A stretch of 40,715 bases of DNA from an uncultured Prevotellaceae bacterium (lineage in GTDB: Bacteria; Bacteroidota; Bacteroidia; Bacteroidales; Bacteroidaceae), in contig CACXTX010000012.1 in the NCBI GenBank assembly GCA_902770635.1, forward strand, positions 1-40,715, written 5' to 3'. Position 1 is the first letter of the stretch, and each line of letters opens with the position of its first letter. Below are positions 7,951 through 16,850 of this stretch, in pieces. Position numbers and translations under genes: made by a program. The notes under the pieces were generated by a model that was not told where the DNA came from, made no database searches, and worked only from the letters and a program-made list of their open reading frames with translations.

Positions 7951-8667
7951 ATGCTTAGCAAGAACCAAATAAAGTTTGTACGTTCTTTGGAATTGAAGAA
8001 GAACAGGAAGCGCGAACACTTGTTTGTAGCAGAGGGTCCCAAGGTGGTTGGCGACCTGCTAAGGGCGGGCTATCCCCCCCACTCTATCTTTTCAACCAGT
8101 CCCCGACAAGACGGACAACTGGTGACGGAGGAAGAACTGCAGCGCATCAGTTTCCTGCAACACCCACAGGAGGTCTTAGCGGTGTTTGAGATTCCTGACG
8201 CAGAACAGCATCCCATCAACCCCAATGGACTTTCGCTGGCACTTGACGGCATTCAAGACCCGGGTAATTTAGGCACTATCATCCGAATTGCCGACTGGTT
8301 TGGCATCGACGCCATCTACTGTTCGCACGACACCGCAGATGTCTATAACCCTAAAGTCATCCAGGCAACAATGGGTAGCATTGCCCATGTTCCTATCATA
8401 TATGGCGATTTGGTGGAACTCATCAGCAAAGCATCCTGTCCTGTCTATGGTACCCTGCTGGACGGTGAAAACATTTATCAACAGGCCATAACACCCAATG
8501 GCATTATTGTTATGGGTAATGAAGGTAACGGCATCTCCGAGTCAGTGCGTCCACTCGTTACCCATCGTCTGCTCATCCCCAACTTCAGCAACTCACCAGA
8601 GACGGCAGAATCGCTGAATGTAGCCATAGCCACAGCCATTACTTGCTCGGAATTCAGAAGGAGATAG
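7951..8667 (+). CDS. TrmH/SpoU-family RNA methyltransferase
   Basis: The 238-residue protein is of the SPOUT class, which moves a methyl group from S-adenosylmethionine to a ribose 2'-OH in rRNA or tRNA. The N-terminal 100 residues are the substrate-binding domain (FVAEGPKVVGDLL). The trefoil-knot domain has motif 1 (DGIQDPGNLGTIIRIADW), motif 2 (VMGNEGNGIS) and motif 3 (ETAESLNVAIATAI), and all key residues (Asn, Arg, Glu, Ser-Leu-Asn) are present. The exact target nucleotide cannot be read from the sequence. It is divergent from tamL and ends three bases from the convergent maf gene. Confidence 0.92.
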   Translation: MLSKNQIKFVRSLELKKNRKREHLFVAEGPKVVGDLLRAGYPPHSIFSTSPRQDGQLVTEEELQRISFLQHPQEVLAVFEIPDAEQHPINPNGLSLALDGIQDPGNLGTIIRIADWFGIDAIYCSHDTADVYNPKVIQATMGSIAHVPIIYGDLVELISKASCPVYGTLLDGENIYQQAITPNGIIVMGNEGNGISESVRPLVTHRLLIPNFSNSPETAESLNVAIATAITCSEFRRR

Positions 8668-8670
8668 AGG

Positions 8671-9243
8671 TCAGAACTGACGCAGGGCTTCGTAGATGCG
8701 CTGAACAGGAAGTCCCATCACATTGAAATAACTGCCTTGAAGGCCCGTCACACCGATATGGCCAATCCACTCTTGAATACCATAAGCGCCTGCCTTATCG
8801 AAGGGTTTATAGTGCTGGACATAATAATCAATCTCTTCGTCTGAAAGCGTCTTAAAGGTAACATCAGTCTCTACGGAAAAACTCTTCTGGCGAGTGGTTG
8901 TGGTTAGCGTAACCCCAGTAATCACCTGATGACTGCGCCCGCTCAACTCGTGCAACATACGGGAAGCATCAGCCTCATCATGCGGCTTACCCATCACCTC
9001 GTTGTCCAATACCACAATGGTATCGGCTGTGATTATCAGTTCATCGTCGGCCATCCTTTCCTGATAGACCGCCGCTTTCTTGCGCGAGATATACTCCGCA
9101 ATATCCTTGGTGGGCAGATCAGCAGGATAGCTCTCGTCAATATCCTGTATGATACGAACCTCGAAATCTATATCAATACCCGCCAACAATTCCTTCCGAC
9201 GTGGCGAATTGCTCGCCAAAACCACTTTATATGAAGTAATCAT
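8671..9243 (-). CDS. maf: Maf-family nucleotide pyrophosphatase
   Basis: At 190 residues this is normal length for Maf. The N-terminal signature LASNSPRRKELLAGI, the central TADTIVVLDNEVMGKP and the later DKAGAYGIQEWIG are all present. Maf enzymes hydrolyse non-canonical or modified nucleoside triphosphates (dTTP/UTP/m5UTP-type activity) to monophosphates in the cytoplasm. It is the last gene of a probable minus-strand operon (nitroreductase, DUF2520, KdsC-like, Maf). Its distance from the KdsC-like gene (71 bases) is taken up largely by a REP-like repeat. Confidence 0.94.
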   Translation of the reverse strand: MITSYKVVLASNSPRRKELLAGIDIDFEVRIIQDIDESYPADLPTKDIAEYISRKKAAVYQERMADDELIITADTIVVLDNEVMGKPHDEADASRMLHELSGRSHQVITGVTLTTTTRQKSFSVETDVTFKTLSDEEIDYYVQHYKPFDKAGAYGIQEWIGHIGVTGLQGSYFNVMGLPVQRIYEALRQF

Positions 9244-9259
9244 AATTACTCATTACTAA

Positions 9260-9297
9260 TTCTTTGACCTAAAGGTGCAAAGCGACCAAAGGTCGAG
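9260..9297. repeat. REP-like two-hairpin dispersed repeat, copy 2
   Basis: This is the fullest copy: CTTTGACC-TAAA-GGTGCAAAG forms the first hairpin (one-base bulge) and CGACC-AAA-GGTCG the second. It sits between the KdsC-like and maf genes of one apparent operon, so it would be carried in the mRNA. Confidence 0.72.
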
Positions 9298-9314
9298 TCC
9301 TAATTCTGAATTGT

Positions 9315-9833
9315 TCACCATCCAAAAGCCCGTTCATCACTTAACCACTTGTCTTGGGCTTTAAGCGTTTGTTCTATTACATCACGCCCGCAACCATAGC
9401 CTCCCTTTTGCTGACTGACATAGAGGCTGACAGCCTTGACCTCAGCACAGGCATCTGCCGGACAAACAGGACAGCCCACACGACGCATCACTTCCAAATC
9501 GGGAATGTCGTCACCCATGAACATCACTTCGTCATCCCTCAAGCCATATTTTTGCAGAAATTGCTCATAGATCTGAATCTTAACAGCAGCACCCAAAAAG
9601 ATGTCTTCCATTCCGAGTCCCTCGTAACGGTGGCGCACAGCTTCTATCGTACAACCAGAGAGAACGGCAATGCGCAGCCCCATCTTCATGGCCAACTGAA
9701 TAGCATAGCCATCCTTGATATTCACAGTTCGCAAAGGAGAGCCATCGACACCTAATGAGATGGTTGAAGCAGAGAGAACGCCATCAAGATCAAAGATAAT
9801 GGCGCGTATCTTGGTCAAATCGTAGTTAATCAT
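9315..9833 (-). CDS. kdsC: KdsC-like HAD phosphatase (KDO 8-phosphate phosphatase)
   Basis: The 172-residue protein is a HAD hydrolase of the small, capless KdsC type. Motif I is FDLDGVLS (nucleophile and acid Asp), motif II is the Ser in VLSGCT, the lysine is in AAVKIQIYEQ and motif IV is MGDDIPDLEVM. The C-terminal QKGGYGCGRDVIEQTL matches the GGxGxxREV tail that enters the neighbouring active site in tetrameric KdsC. KdsC removes the phosphate from KDO 8-phosphate in lipopolysaccharide core synthesis. The start codon abuts the stop of the DUF2520 gene, which points to translational coupling. Other sugar phosphatases of the same subfamily are possible. Confidence 0.82.
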   Translation of the reverse strand: MINYDLTKIRAIIFDLDGVLSASTISLGVDGSPLRTVNIKDGYAIQLAMKMGLRIAVLSGCTIEAVRHRYEGLGMEDIFLGAAVKIQIYEQFLQKYGLRDDEVMFMGDDIPDLEVMRRVGCPVCPADACAEVKAVSLYVSQQKGGYGCGRDVIEQTLKAQDKWLSDERAFGW

Positions 9834-10538
9834 TTATTGAGCTTTTCGGTGAATACTGAGTGATAACTGGTCGTATATTTCTTGTAAGGCAGGAGTATCG
9901 CTGAGCAATGCCGACTGCATCCGGATGACATTCTCGTCGTAGCGGACAGCGGGTCCCGTCTGGGCATCAAGAGGATTAAGCTCGTGAACCTTGCGAGCTG
10001 TCTCGTCAATGAGTGGAAGCATGACGTCAAAGGGAAGCCCGTGCTTTTCCAACAATTCGGCAGAAAGCGCATAGCAGTGATTGGCGAAATTACAGGCAAA
10101 GACGGCTGCCAAATGCAAATACTTACGATGCTCACTGGACAACGCATAGACACGATGACTCATACTCTCGGCTAATTGTCGGATCTGGGGACATTCGCCT
10201 TCTACAAATACAGGAACCTCAGCAAAGTCCACCAGACGCTCCTTAGAGAAGGTCTGCATGGGGTAGAACACACCGTAGCGACTGGTATATCCTTCAAACA
10301 GACTCATAGGCATAGACCCTGCAGTATGGACAAAGAGTTGCTGTTCCCTACCCTTTGTAGCTTGGCTAATCACATCCTTCAAGGCAGAGTCCTTCACGGC
10401 CACCACAAACACGTCTGCTTCCGTCGGCAGTCCTTCCAGCGTCCTACTATTGATGCTCACCACCTCATGGCCTGCCTGTTGTAATGCAGGTAGCAGATTA
10501 GTAGCAAGCCTTCCCCTTCCTATCAGTACAACACGCAT
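9834..10538 (-). CDS. Rossmann-like/DUF2520 domain protein
   Basis: The 234-residue protein starts MRVVLIGRGRLATNLLPALQ, an NAD(P)-type GxGxxA dinucleotide fold, and continues with a strand/turn FVVAVKDSAL. After residue 130 comes the helical DUF2520 part (YLHLAAVFACNFANHCYALS, then LPLIDETARKVHELNP, TGPAVRYD). The fold is that of 6-phosphogluconate/pyrroline-carboxylate-type dehydrogenases, but no substrate is established for the family. It sits three bases after the nitroreductase gene and directly before the KdsC-like gene, so it is almost certainly cotranscribed. Confidence 0.85.
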   Translation of the reverse strand: MRVVLIGRGRLATNLLPALQQAGHEVVSINSRTLEGLPTEADVFVVAVKDSALKDVISQATKGREQQLFVHTAGSMPMSLFEGYTSRYGVFYPMQTFSKERLVDFAEVPVFVEGECPQIRQLAESMSHRVYALSSEHRKYLHLAAVFACNFANHCYALSAELLEKHGLPFDVMLPLIDETARKVHELNPLDAQTGPAVRYDENVIRMQSALLSDTPALQEIYDQLSLSIHRKAQ

Positions 10539-10541
10539 CGC

Positions 10542-11066
10542 CTAATACTTATTCAGATGTACGTTCTCCCATTTCAATTTATCCTCGTTCTGGGGCTTGC
10601 GTTCATCAGCCTTATGACCAATGGCAATCACACAAAGGCAAGACATATTCTCTGGGATATCAAGAATACCCCGAATAACCGTATCGGCACTTGTTCCATC
10701 GGAAAGGCCACGACCACGCATCTGAACCCAACAAGAACCCAAACCAAGTGCTTCTGCCTGGTATTGCATAGAAATGGCGGCTATAGACCCGTCCTCTACC
10801 CAGCAGTCATTCTGCAAAGGATCGCCCAATACGACAATAGCGAGAGGGGCACCTTTGAGGAACTGGCCTCCCATATCTTTGGCGTCAGAAAGCTTCTCAA
10901 GGTCGGTCTTGTCATCCACCACTACAAATTGCCAGGCTCGCTGCCCTTTGGAAGTGGGAGCCATCAAACCGGCACGCAGTATCATCTTGACATCATCAGC
11001 ATTGATTTCCTCATCAGTAAACTTACGATGAGAACGGCGCAATTGTACTAATTCTTCAAATTCCAT
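10542..11066 (-). CDS. Nitroreductase-family protein
   Basis: The 174-residue protein is of the FMN-dependent nitroreductase family, using NAD(P)H to reduce nitro or quinone-like compounds; true substrates are unknown. The FMN-binding signature RRSHRKFTDEEI is at residues 9-20, APTSKGQRAWQFVVV contacts the cofactor, and EALGLGSCWVQMRGRG is the C-terminal part of the site. I chose the ATG at 11066 (MEFEELVQLRRS) rather than the in-frame ATG at 11093, because the -7 box at 11091-11098 would lie on top of the longer start. It is the first gene of the minus-strand operon running to maf. Confidence 0.88.
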   Translation of the reverse strand: MEFEELVQLRRSHRKFTDEEINADDVKMILRAGLMAPTSKGQRAWQFVVVDDKTDLEKLSDAKDMGGQFLKGAPLAIVVLGDPLQNDCWVEDGSIAAISMQYQAEALGLGSCWVQMRGRGLSDGTSADTVIRGILDIPENMSCLCVIAIGHKADERKPQNEDKLKWENVHLNKY

Positions 11067-11090
11067 CTTGTTTCTTTTTCGTTTTCGGCA

Positions 11091-11098
11091 CAAAATTA
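11091..11098 (-). promoter_or_regulatory. -7 box for the nitroreductase-maf operon
   Basis: The minus strand reads TAATTTTG (TAnnTTTG), 24 bases before the chosen start at 11066. It supports that start over the longer in-frame one. Confidence 0.6.
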
Positions 11099-11195
11099 CA
11101 AAAATAATTCATAAATCATCATGCATCATACATAATAATTTTCTTGGCAGGAGCAAATTTTTTGCTTTTCACTTTCCTCTTTTCACTTTATTTTG

Positions 11196-11203
11196 TACCT
11201 TTG
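11196..11203 (+). promoter_or_regulatory. -7 box just before the GNAT-like gene
   Basis: TACCTTTG is an exact TAnnTTTG match ending five bases before the ATG at 11209. This would leave little or no leader on the mRNA. Confidence 0.6.
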
Positions 11204-11208
11204 TCCCG

Positions 11209-12171
11209 ATGAAAGTCTTCGTTTTTGAACACACCTCAGCATTACCTACACTGAGTACGGGTAGTTTCTTCCACAGTAAGGAACTGATGGAACTATATGA
11301 GCTTACGCCGCGTCATAAGCCATATATGGCTGTGGTGACTGACGATAACGGACAAGAAGTGGCTCATTTACTGGCTGTAACGCGCTATAAGAGGTCTTTA
11401 TTTCCACCTTATTTATATACTCACATCAGAGTGATTGGCGAAGGCGTTTATCAGAAAGAACCCAGCGAACAGATTTTTTCCCTGATGGTCGGTGCATTGA
11501 AGGAAAGGCTGCAAAACAAAGTGTTGTACATGGAGTTCAGCAACTTATCGCAAAAAATGTTTGGCTACGAGTCGCTTCGCAGTGAAGGTTTTTTCCCGGT
11601 TAGATGGATGAGCGTACATAATTCGTTGCACTCGCGAACACCAGAAGAGCGGATATCAGACAAGCTGTTGAAACGCATCAAGAACGCACAACAGCGCGGA
11701 GCAACGACCACGACAGTTAAGACGGAAGAAGAATTCAAGGCTTTCTCAAAGTTGATGAGGCAACACAACTGGCTGAAGCCGAGAAGATTCATTCCCAGCG
11801 ACTACTTCTTCCAAGGATTGATGGAAAAGGGGAAATGCAAGATATTCATCACCAAATATCACGAAAAAGTCATCGGTTGTTCCGTATGTGTCTATTCTGG
11901 AGATGATGCCTACCTATGGTATTCTGCAGCTCGAAGAAAGAGCTACGCAACGTTGCATCCTAATGCGGTCACCTTTTGGGAAAGTATCAAGAATGCACAT
12001 GAAACGGGATGTCAGCATATTCGTTTCATGGACGTGGGACTGCCCTTCCGCAAAAGTCCCTATCGAGACTTCATTATGCGATTTGGAGGTAAGGAGGTAA
12101 GCACTTACCGCTGGTTCCGCATCAACATCAGATGGGTCAACGCCATAGCTTCGTGGCTATGGAGAGAATAG
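11209..12171 (+). CDS. GNAT/FemAB-like acyltransferase-fold protein
   Basis: The 320-residue protein begins MKVFVFEHTSALPTLSTGSF. I reject the upstream in-frame start at 11068 because the preceding stretch is a Phe/His-rich run over A/T-rich intergenic DNA that includes the promoter. The N-terminal half carries FFHSKELMELYELTP and a conserved-looking SNLSQKMFGYESLRSEGFFPVRW. The C-terminal half has the pattern of GNAT/FemAB folds: a strand ending in VIGCSVCVYSGDDAYLWYS, then LHPNAVTFWESIKNAHETGC and RFMDVGLPFRKSP. Such proteins transfer acyl or aminoacyl groups; the donor and acceptor here are unknown. The TonB-dependent receptor gene starts 56 bases downstream on the same strand. Confidence 0.7.
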   Translation: MKVFVFEHTSALPTLSTGSFFHSKELMELYELTPRHKPYMAVVTDDNGQEVAHLLAVTRYKRSLFPPYLYTHIRVIGEGVYQKEPSEQIFSLMVGALKERLQNKVLYMEFSNLSQKMFGYESLRSEGFFPVRWMSVHNSLHSRTPEERISDKLLKRIKNAQQRGATTTTVKTEEEFKAFSKLMRQHNWLKPRRFIPSDYFFQGLMEKGKCKIFITKYHEKVIGCSVCVYSGDDAYLWYSAARRKSYATLHPNAVTFWESIKNAHETGCQHIRFMDVGLPFRKSPYRDFIMRFGGKEVSTYRWFRINIRWVNAIASWLWRE

Positions 12172-12227
12172 GATTTCAGCCTGCCTTGCATACAATAAAA
12201 AAAGAATCTTTGCGTTTATTGGTCATA

Positions 12228-14585
12228 ATGAACGGCTCAAAGTACATCCTAACTCTGTTTATGCTTTCAATGGCATTGCTGTTGAAGGCCCAGACTTTCA
12301 CACTCTCAGGCAAGGTTAGTGACGACAATGGAGACGCCATAGAACTAGCTACTGTTTCCTGTCTGGAACAAGGAGCCGTGACTATGGCCAACCTCAAAGG
12401 TGAATATTCTCTGAAATTGCATTCGGCAGATTCGGTGGTCATCAAATTCTCGATGGTAGGTTATCAAACAAGAACAAGAGTATTACGCCGACCCAAAGGG
12501 AATCAGAAAATGCTGGTAACACTACACCCCATGAAGGCACTTGACGAAGTGGTGGTGACAGAGAGGAGAAGACAAACATCCAGCACGGAACAACTTGACA
12601 CCAAGAATCTGAAGCAAACCCCATCGACAACAGGCAATGCCGTTGAAGAACTGGTACAGCAACAGGCTGGTGTTTCAACACATAACGAGCTGTCGTCACA
12701 ATACAATGTAAGAGGTGGTTCGTTTGACGAGAACTCTGTCTATATCAATAACGTGGAGGTTTACAGACCATTATTGATACGGAGCGGACAACAGGAAGGA
12801 TTGTCGGTCATCAACTCAGACATGGTAGAGAAGATAGGCTTCTCCTCAGGTGGATTTGAGGCGAAATATGGTGACAAAATGTCGTCCGCTCTGGACATTC
12901 AATATCGAAAGCCGACACGATGGGAAGCTAATCTACAGGCTTCACTATTAGGAGGGAGTGCATTTGTAGGCTATGGCTCTAAGAAATTCACGATGAGTCA
13001 CGGCATCCGTTATAAAACCAATAAATATCTGTTAGGCTCTTTGGAAACGAAAGGAGAATACAAGCCCAACTTCCTTGACTACCAAACCTACATAACCTAC
13101 CATCCTAACGAAAGATGGAATATCGATTTCATTGGAAACATATCCGAGAATCACTACAATTTTACGCCAGAGACCAGAGAAACTTCTTTTGGTACCATGC
13201 AGAACGTCAAGTCGTTCAGGGTTTACTTTGACGGGCAGGAGAAAGACATTTTCCGTACTTTGTTCGGTACGCTGCGAATACAACGAAATTTCTCACCAAA
13301 CACCAAAGTCAGCCTACTGGCTTCCGCTTTCCATACAAAAGAGCAGGAGACATACGACATTCAAGGACAATATTGGCTTGACGACACTCAGACACAAGAA
13401 CAACTGGGAGTAGGAACGTATATGGAACACGCCCGCAACTATCTGACTGCTAATGTGCAGAGCGTGAAGTTAATGGCTAACCACAAAACACGGAAACACG
13501 ACATAGAAGCAGGCATCACCTACAAATGGGAAAAGATAGAAGAAAATGCACGCGAATATGAAATGCGTGACTCTAGTGGATATAATATCCCCCATCATGC
13601 AGACAGACTGGACTTGATCTATTCGCTGGCTTCCAAAAACACATTAAAAAGCACGCGTATAGAAGCGTATCTGCAAGACACCTACCGCTTTCAAAGTAAA
13701 GGCGAGAAACCTTGGTTCTTTACACTGAACTATGGTGTAAGATTAGCCAATTGGAGTTATAACAAAGAGACGATCGTGTCACCACGTATCTCACTGGCGG
13801 CCATCCCTTCGTTCAATCAGGACATCACTTTCCGATTAGCCACAGGATTATATTACCAGTCTCCATTCTACAAGGAATTACGTGACACATCAACGGTTAA
13901 CGGACAAACCATCGTAACCTTGAACGAAAAGATAAAGAGCCAACGGAGTATTCATATCGTGGGGGCCTTTGACTATCGGTTCCACATGGTTAAGCGTCCT
14001 TTCCGATTTACGGCAGAGGCTTATTACAAGATCATGGATAACCTCGTGCCCTACAATGTACAGAACATGAAGGTAGTGTACTATGGCGAAAACAAGGCCA
14101 AAGGTCATGTGTTTGGACTGGACTTAAAACTCTTTGGAGAATTTGTCCCAGGCACTGACTCATGGCTGACACTGAGCATCATGTCGGCACGACAGAAGAT
14201 AAATGGAGTAACGGTTCCCATGCCGACAGATCAACGCTGGGGCGTTAACCTGCATTTTACTGACTATTTCCCAGGAACCGACAGATGGAAGATGACATTA
14301 AAACTGGCCTTTGCTGACGGACTGCCATTTGGTGCTCCACATCGCGGACTAGAATATCAAGAATTCCGTGCACCAGCCTATAAAAGAGCTGATATCGGCA
14401 TGAGTTATCTGGCTTATCAACGCAATCACCAACGAATATGGCTGGGGATTGACGGTCTGAATATCTTTGGTATTTCCAACGTCAACTCATACTATTGGGT
14501 GACGGACGTTACGAACCAACAATATGCCGTTCCAAACTATCTAACGGGACGCCAAATTAACGGAAAAATAATTATAGAACTATAA
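12228..14585 (+). CDS. TonB-dependent outer-membrane receptor
   Basis: The product is 785 residues from the ATG at 12228, which gives a clean signal peptide (KYILTLFMLSMALLLKAQ). An earlier in-frame start at 12132 overlaps the GNAT gene and is rejected. A carboxypeptidase-regulatory-like beta domain follows (residues 21-105, FTLSGKVSDDNGDAIELATV). The plug domain comes next (VEELVQQQAGVSTHNELSSQ, YNVRGGSFDENSVYINNVEV) and then a 22-strand barrel ending in GRQINGKIIIEL. These receptors import siderophores, vitamins, metals or glycans using TonB energy. It is shorter than SusC proteins (about 1000 residues) and no SusD follows, so glycan import is unproven. No ligand can be assigned. Confidence 0.88.
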   Translation: MNGSKYILTLFMLSMALLLKAQTFTLSGKVSDDNGDAIELATVSCLEQGAVTMANLKGEYSLKLHSADSVVIKFSMVGYQTRTRVLRRPKGNQKMLVTLHPMKALDEVVVTERRRQTSSTEQLDTKNLKQTPSTTGNAVEELVQQQAGVSTHNELSSQYNVRGGSFDENSVYINNVEVYRPLLIRSGQQEGLSVINSDMVEKIGFSSGGFEAKYGDKMSSALDIQYRKPTRWEANLQASLLGGSAFVGYGSKKFTMSHGIRYKTNKYLLGSLETKGEYKPNFLDYQTYITYHPNERWNIDFIGNISENHYNFTPETRETSFGTMQNVKSFRVYFDGQEKDIFRTLFGTLRIQRNFSPNTKVSLLASAFHTKEQETYDIQGQYWLDDTQTQEQLGVGTYMEHARNYLTANVQSVKLMANHKTRKHDIEAGITYKWEKIEENAREYEMRDSSGYNIPHHADRLDLIYSLASKNTLKSTRIEAYLQDTYRFQSKGEKPWFFTLNYGVRLANWSYNKETIVSPRISLAAIPSFNQDITFRLATGLYYQSPFYKELRDTSTVNGQTIVTLNEKIKSQRSIHIVGAFDYRFHMVKRPFRFTAEAYYKIMDNLVPYNVQNMKVVYYGENKAKGHVFGLDLKLFGEFVPGTDSWLTLSIMSARQKINGVTVPMPTDQRWGVNLHFTDYFPGTDRWKMTLKLAFADGLPFGAPHRGLEYQEFRAPAYKRADIGMSYLAYQRNHQRIWLGIDGLNIFGISNVNSYYWVTDVTNQQYAVPNYLTGRQINGKIIIEL

Positions 14586-14644
14586 AATAAGTTAAAATTC
14601 GCGCGTATAATATATATTAAAGTACACGTGTTATTATAAATTTG

Positions 14645-14652
14645 TACTTTTG
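14645..14652 (+). promoter_or_regulatory. -7 box for the LruC-domain gene
   Basis: TACTTTTG fits TAnnTTTG and lies 29 bases before the ATG at 14682. It suggests the lipoprotein has its own promoter apart from the receptor gene. Confidence 0.55.
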
Positions 14653-14681
14653 TCGAAATTAAAAGACCAAAGTACAAGATT

Positions 14682-16703
14682 ATGACAAGAAAAATTCTAT
14701 TCATGCTTATTGGTGCAGTTGCATTTGCCAGTTGCAGCAAGTTTGACCTAAACTATGACGAGGCCGAAAGTGCCAAAAAAGCTCAAGAGACGCAAGACAT
14801 TAAGAACAATGCCGAAAAGATTTTTGGAAAGATTGACTCTAACCAAAACTGGAATAGTATCAACAGTGGTAAAGTAAGCGTCACTGCTGATGCAGACTTG
14901 GACGACATCGTTAAGGTGCAGATTCTGACAGAAGCTCCCTTCCTGAACGATGATGCTAAGGTGCTAAGCGAGGCAAAGGTCAAGAAAGGTGACCAAGTAT
15001 CGTTGACCTACTCTGCCCCAAATGTATATCAACAATTAGTTGCTGCTTGTGTTGACAGCAAAGGCGTTTACTATATCCAGGTATTCAATGTTGGACAAAC
15101 AAACGTTAGTTTTGCACAAGCTGTAAAGTCTAATTCGCCACGTAGAGCTCAAGCCGGTGAGGAGCCTGATTTCACCAGCATCAAGTTGAATGCTCCTCAG
15201 AAATCACTAAACGCACAACGCACTGAATCTAGCGATGCTCAATACAGCATATGGAAGGATTCAAAATGGAATGACAACTTGTGGATCATTGCAGATGGTC
15301 AGACCTTTTCTAACGGTTGGAAAATGGATTCACCAAAAGAAAAAGAAACCAAAGACGTCGTTGAAGGCAAAGGCGTCATCTTACGTGATATCGATGGCTT
15401 TGCAGAGGGCGAGTTGGCCAACGTGGAGAAGATTATGAACAGTCTCTTTGCAAAATATACTAACAACAAGAAGAAGAAGAATAACGTTGAATCGGTTCGC
15501 AACAGTGCCTACTATGCCTCTGACAATCATAACTATTTCGAGACAGATGGCGTGAATCCCGTTACCCTGATTCCCATTCAGGCCTTTACGGATGACTTTA
15601 AGCAGAACCATATCTTCTACTATTATTATAAGCCAGAGGAGATTCCCGCTGGTATGGACGAAGTGGAGTATATCAAGCAATTGCCCAAATACATGGCTAT
15701 TCAGGTGGAGCGCATTCAAACTTCAACAGAAAAGGGAGCCGGTGCTTTCTACCACAGGCAGGAATTCTTACTGCCGTTCTACAAGAACGCTCCTGTTCAA
15801 GGTGATAATGAGGCAAGTGCCATCTTCCCCAAAGGCTACAAGATAGGATTCCTTAATTTAAAGGCGAACCCTAAAGCTCCTTATGGCATGACGAATCAAA
15901 ATTTTGGATGCACTTATGGTGACGGTCGCCTGAATTACGAGATTAACCATTACGGAAGTTTTAAGAGTGCTATGGATAAAAGCTTAGGTGGCCTGTTTGA
16001 GGGTGGCATGAACTGGACAGACCCACGTATTGCCATATTTACAGCCAACGGAAAAACCTATATGTGTTTCGAGGAAGGCTCAGACTGCAACTTTAGCGAT
16101 ATGGTTATTCAGATTGGCGGTGGTCTCAACATCATTGACGAGACTCCAGAACCAGAAGCAGAAATTTACACCATGTGCTTCGAGGACCGTCCTGCCACAG
16201 CAGACTACGACCTGAACGATGTGGTCCTTCGTTGTACCCGTGTTGACAATACCACACTGAAACTCACCTTGGCTGCAACAGGAGCTAATGACGATGTGGT
16301 GATTCACGGAGCAAGTGGTTGGGCATATAACGACAAAGAGGTACATGAGGTCTTTGGAATGACTGAAACCAGCGGAAGCCGATTCGTCAACACGGAGAGA
16401 GGTGGAACAATCAAGGATGTGGTATCAGCAAATGTTACTGTCTCTGCAGATATCACTATTCCTGATTTCCTAAAGAATATCTTTATTGAAAATAAGACAA
16501 CGGCTAAGATTGTCAAGACGGCACAAGCAGGTGAACCACCCTTTGCTATCATTGTTCCTGGTGACTTCGATTATCCTTTGGAGCACATCGCTATCACAAA
16601 TGCATATACGAATTTCATCAACTGGGCACAGGACATGAATACCGACAAAGACTGGTATACTTATCCTGAAGAAGGTAAAGTGTACCCCAGTTTGTTCAAA
16701 TAA
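14682..16703 (+). CDS. LruC-domain (DUF4842-like) surface lipoprotein
   Basis: The 673-residue protein has a lipoprotein signal (GAVAFASCSKFDLNY, Cys at 18). The N-terminal 130 residues include a short region FGKIDSNQNWNSINSGKVSV seen in Prevotella/Bacteroides surface proteins. The middle (about 170-470) is unrecognised but rich in Asn, Tyr and aromatic residues. Near residue 495 comes CFEDRPATADYDLNDVV, the Ca-binding-like signature of the LruC/DUF4842 domain, which runs to the C-terminus. LruC-type proteins are exported and in other bacteria have been linked to surface or leucine-responsive functions, but the role in Bacteroidetes is unknown. It lies 96 bases after the TonB-dependent receptor with a separate promoter and ends at a strong terminator. 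Confidence 0.78.
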   Translation: MTRKILFMLIGAVAFASCSKFDLNYDEAESAKKAQETQDIKNNAEKIFGKIDSNQNWNSINSGKVSVTADADLDDIVKVQILTEAPFLNDDAKVLSEAKVKKGDQVSLTYSAPNVYQQLVAACVDSKGVYYIQVFNVGQTNVSFAQAVKSNSPRRAQAGEEPDFTSIKLNAPQKSLNAQRTESSDAQYSIWKDSKWNDNLWIIADGQTFSNGWKMDSPKEKETKDVVEGKGVILRDIDGFAEGELANVEKIMNSLFAKYTNNKKKKNNVESVRNSAYYASDNHNYFETDGVNPVTLIPIQAFTDDFKQNHIFYYYYKPEEIPAGMDEVEYIKQLPKYMAIQVERIQTSTEKGAGAFYHRQEFLLPFYKNAPVQGDNEASAIFPKGYKIGFLNLKANPKAPYGMTNQNFGCTYGDGRLNYEINHYGSFKSAMDKSLGGLFEGGMNWTDPRIAIFTANGKTYMCFEEGSDCNFSDMVIQIGGGLNIIDETPEPEAEIYTMCFEDRPATADYDLNDVVLRCTRVDNTTLKLTLAATGANDDVVIHGASGWAYNDKEVHEVFGMTETSGSRFVNTERGGTIKDVVSANVTVSADITIPDFLKNIFIENKTTAKIVKTAQAGEPPFAIIVPGDFDYPLEHIAITNAYTNFINWAQDMNTDKDWYTYPEEGKVYPSLFK

Positions 16704-16723
16704 ACAATTATTCCAAATACAGC

Positions 16724-16758
16724 AAAGAAGGGTTATTCATCGTGGATAACCCTTCTTT
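16724..16758 (+). terminator. Terminator after the LruC-domain gene
   Basis: A perfect 13-bp stem AAAGAAGGGTTAT / ATAACCCTTCTTT with a 9-base loop ends in a T run, 20 bases after the stop codon. It separates the envelope genes from the carbohydrate-enzyme operon. Confidence 0.85.
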
Positions 16759-16837
16759 ATTTCTATATATGACCAGACCTGATACAATAAAAAAAGTTCG
16801 CGAAACATGACATAACGTTATACTCGAGATTTTTATG

Positions 16838-16845
16838 TAACTTTG
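16838..16845 (+). promoter_or_regulatory. -7 box of the carbohydrate-enzyme operon
   Basis: TAACTTTG is an exact TAnnTTTG match ending five bases before the ATG at 16851. No -33 TTTG is seen at the right distance. An in-frame ATG at 16857 is an alternative start. Confidence 0.6.
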
Positions 16846-16850
16846 CAACC

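Noticed and set aside
11068-11208. N-terminal extension of the GNAT-like protein
   Set aside because: It spans the intergenic promoter region and encodes a Phe/His/Ile-rich run unlike the rest of the protein; the -7 box at 11196 favours the start at 11209.
12228-14585. SusC-type glycan importer for the carbohydrate operon
   Set aside because: The receptor is about 200 residues shorter than SusC, has no SusD partner, and is separated from the operon by the LruC gene and a terminator.
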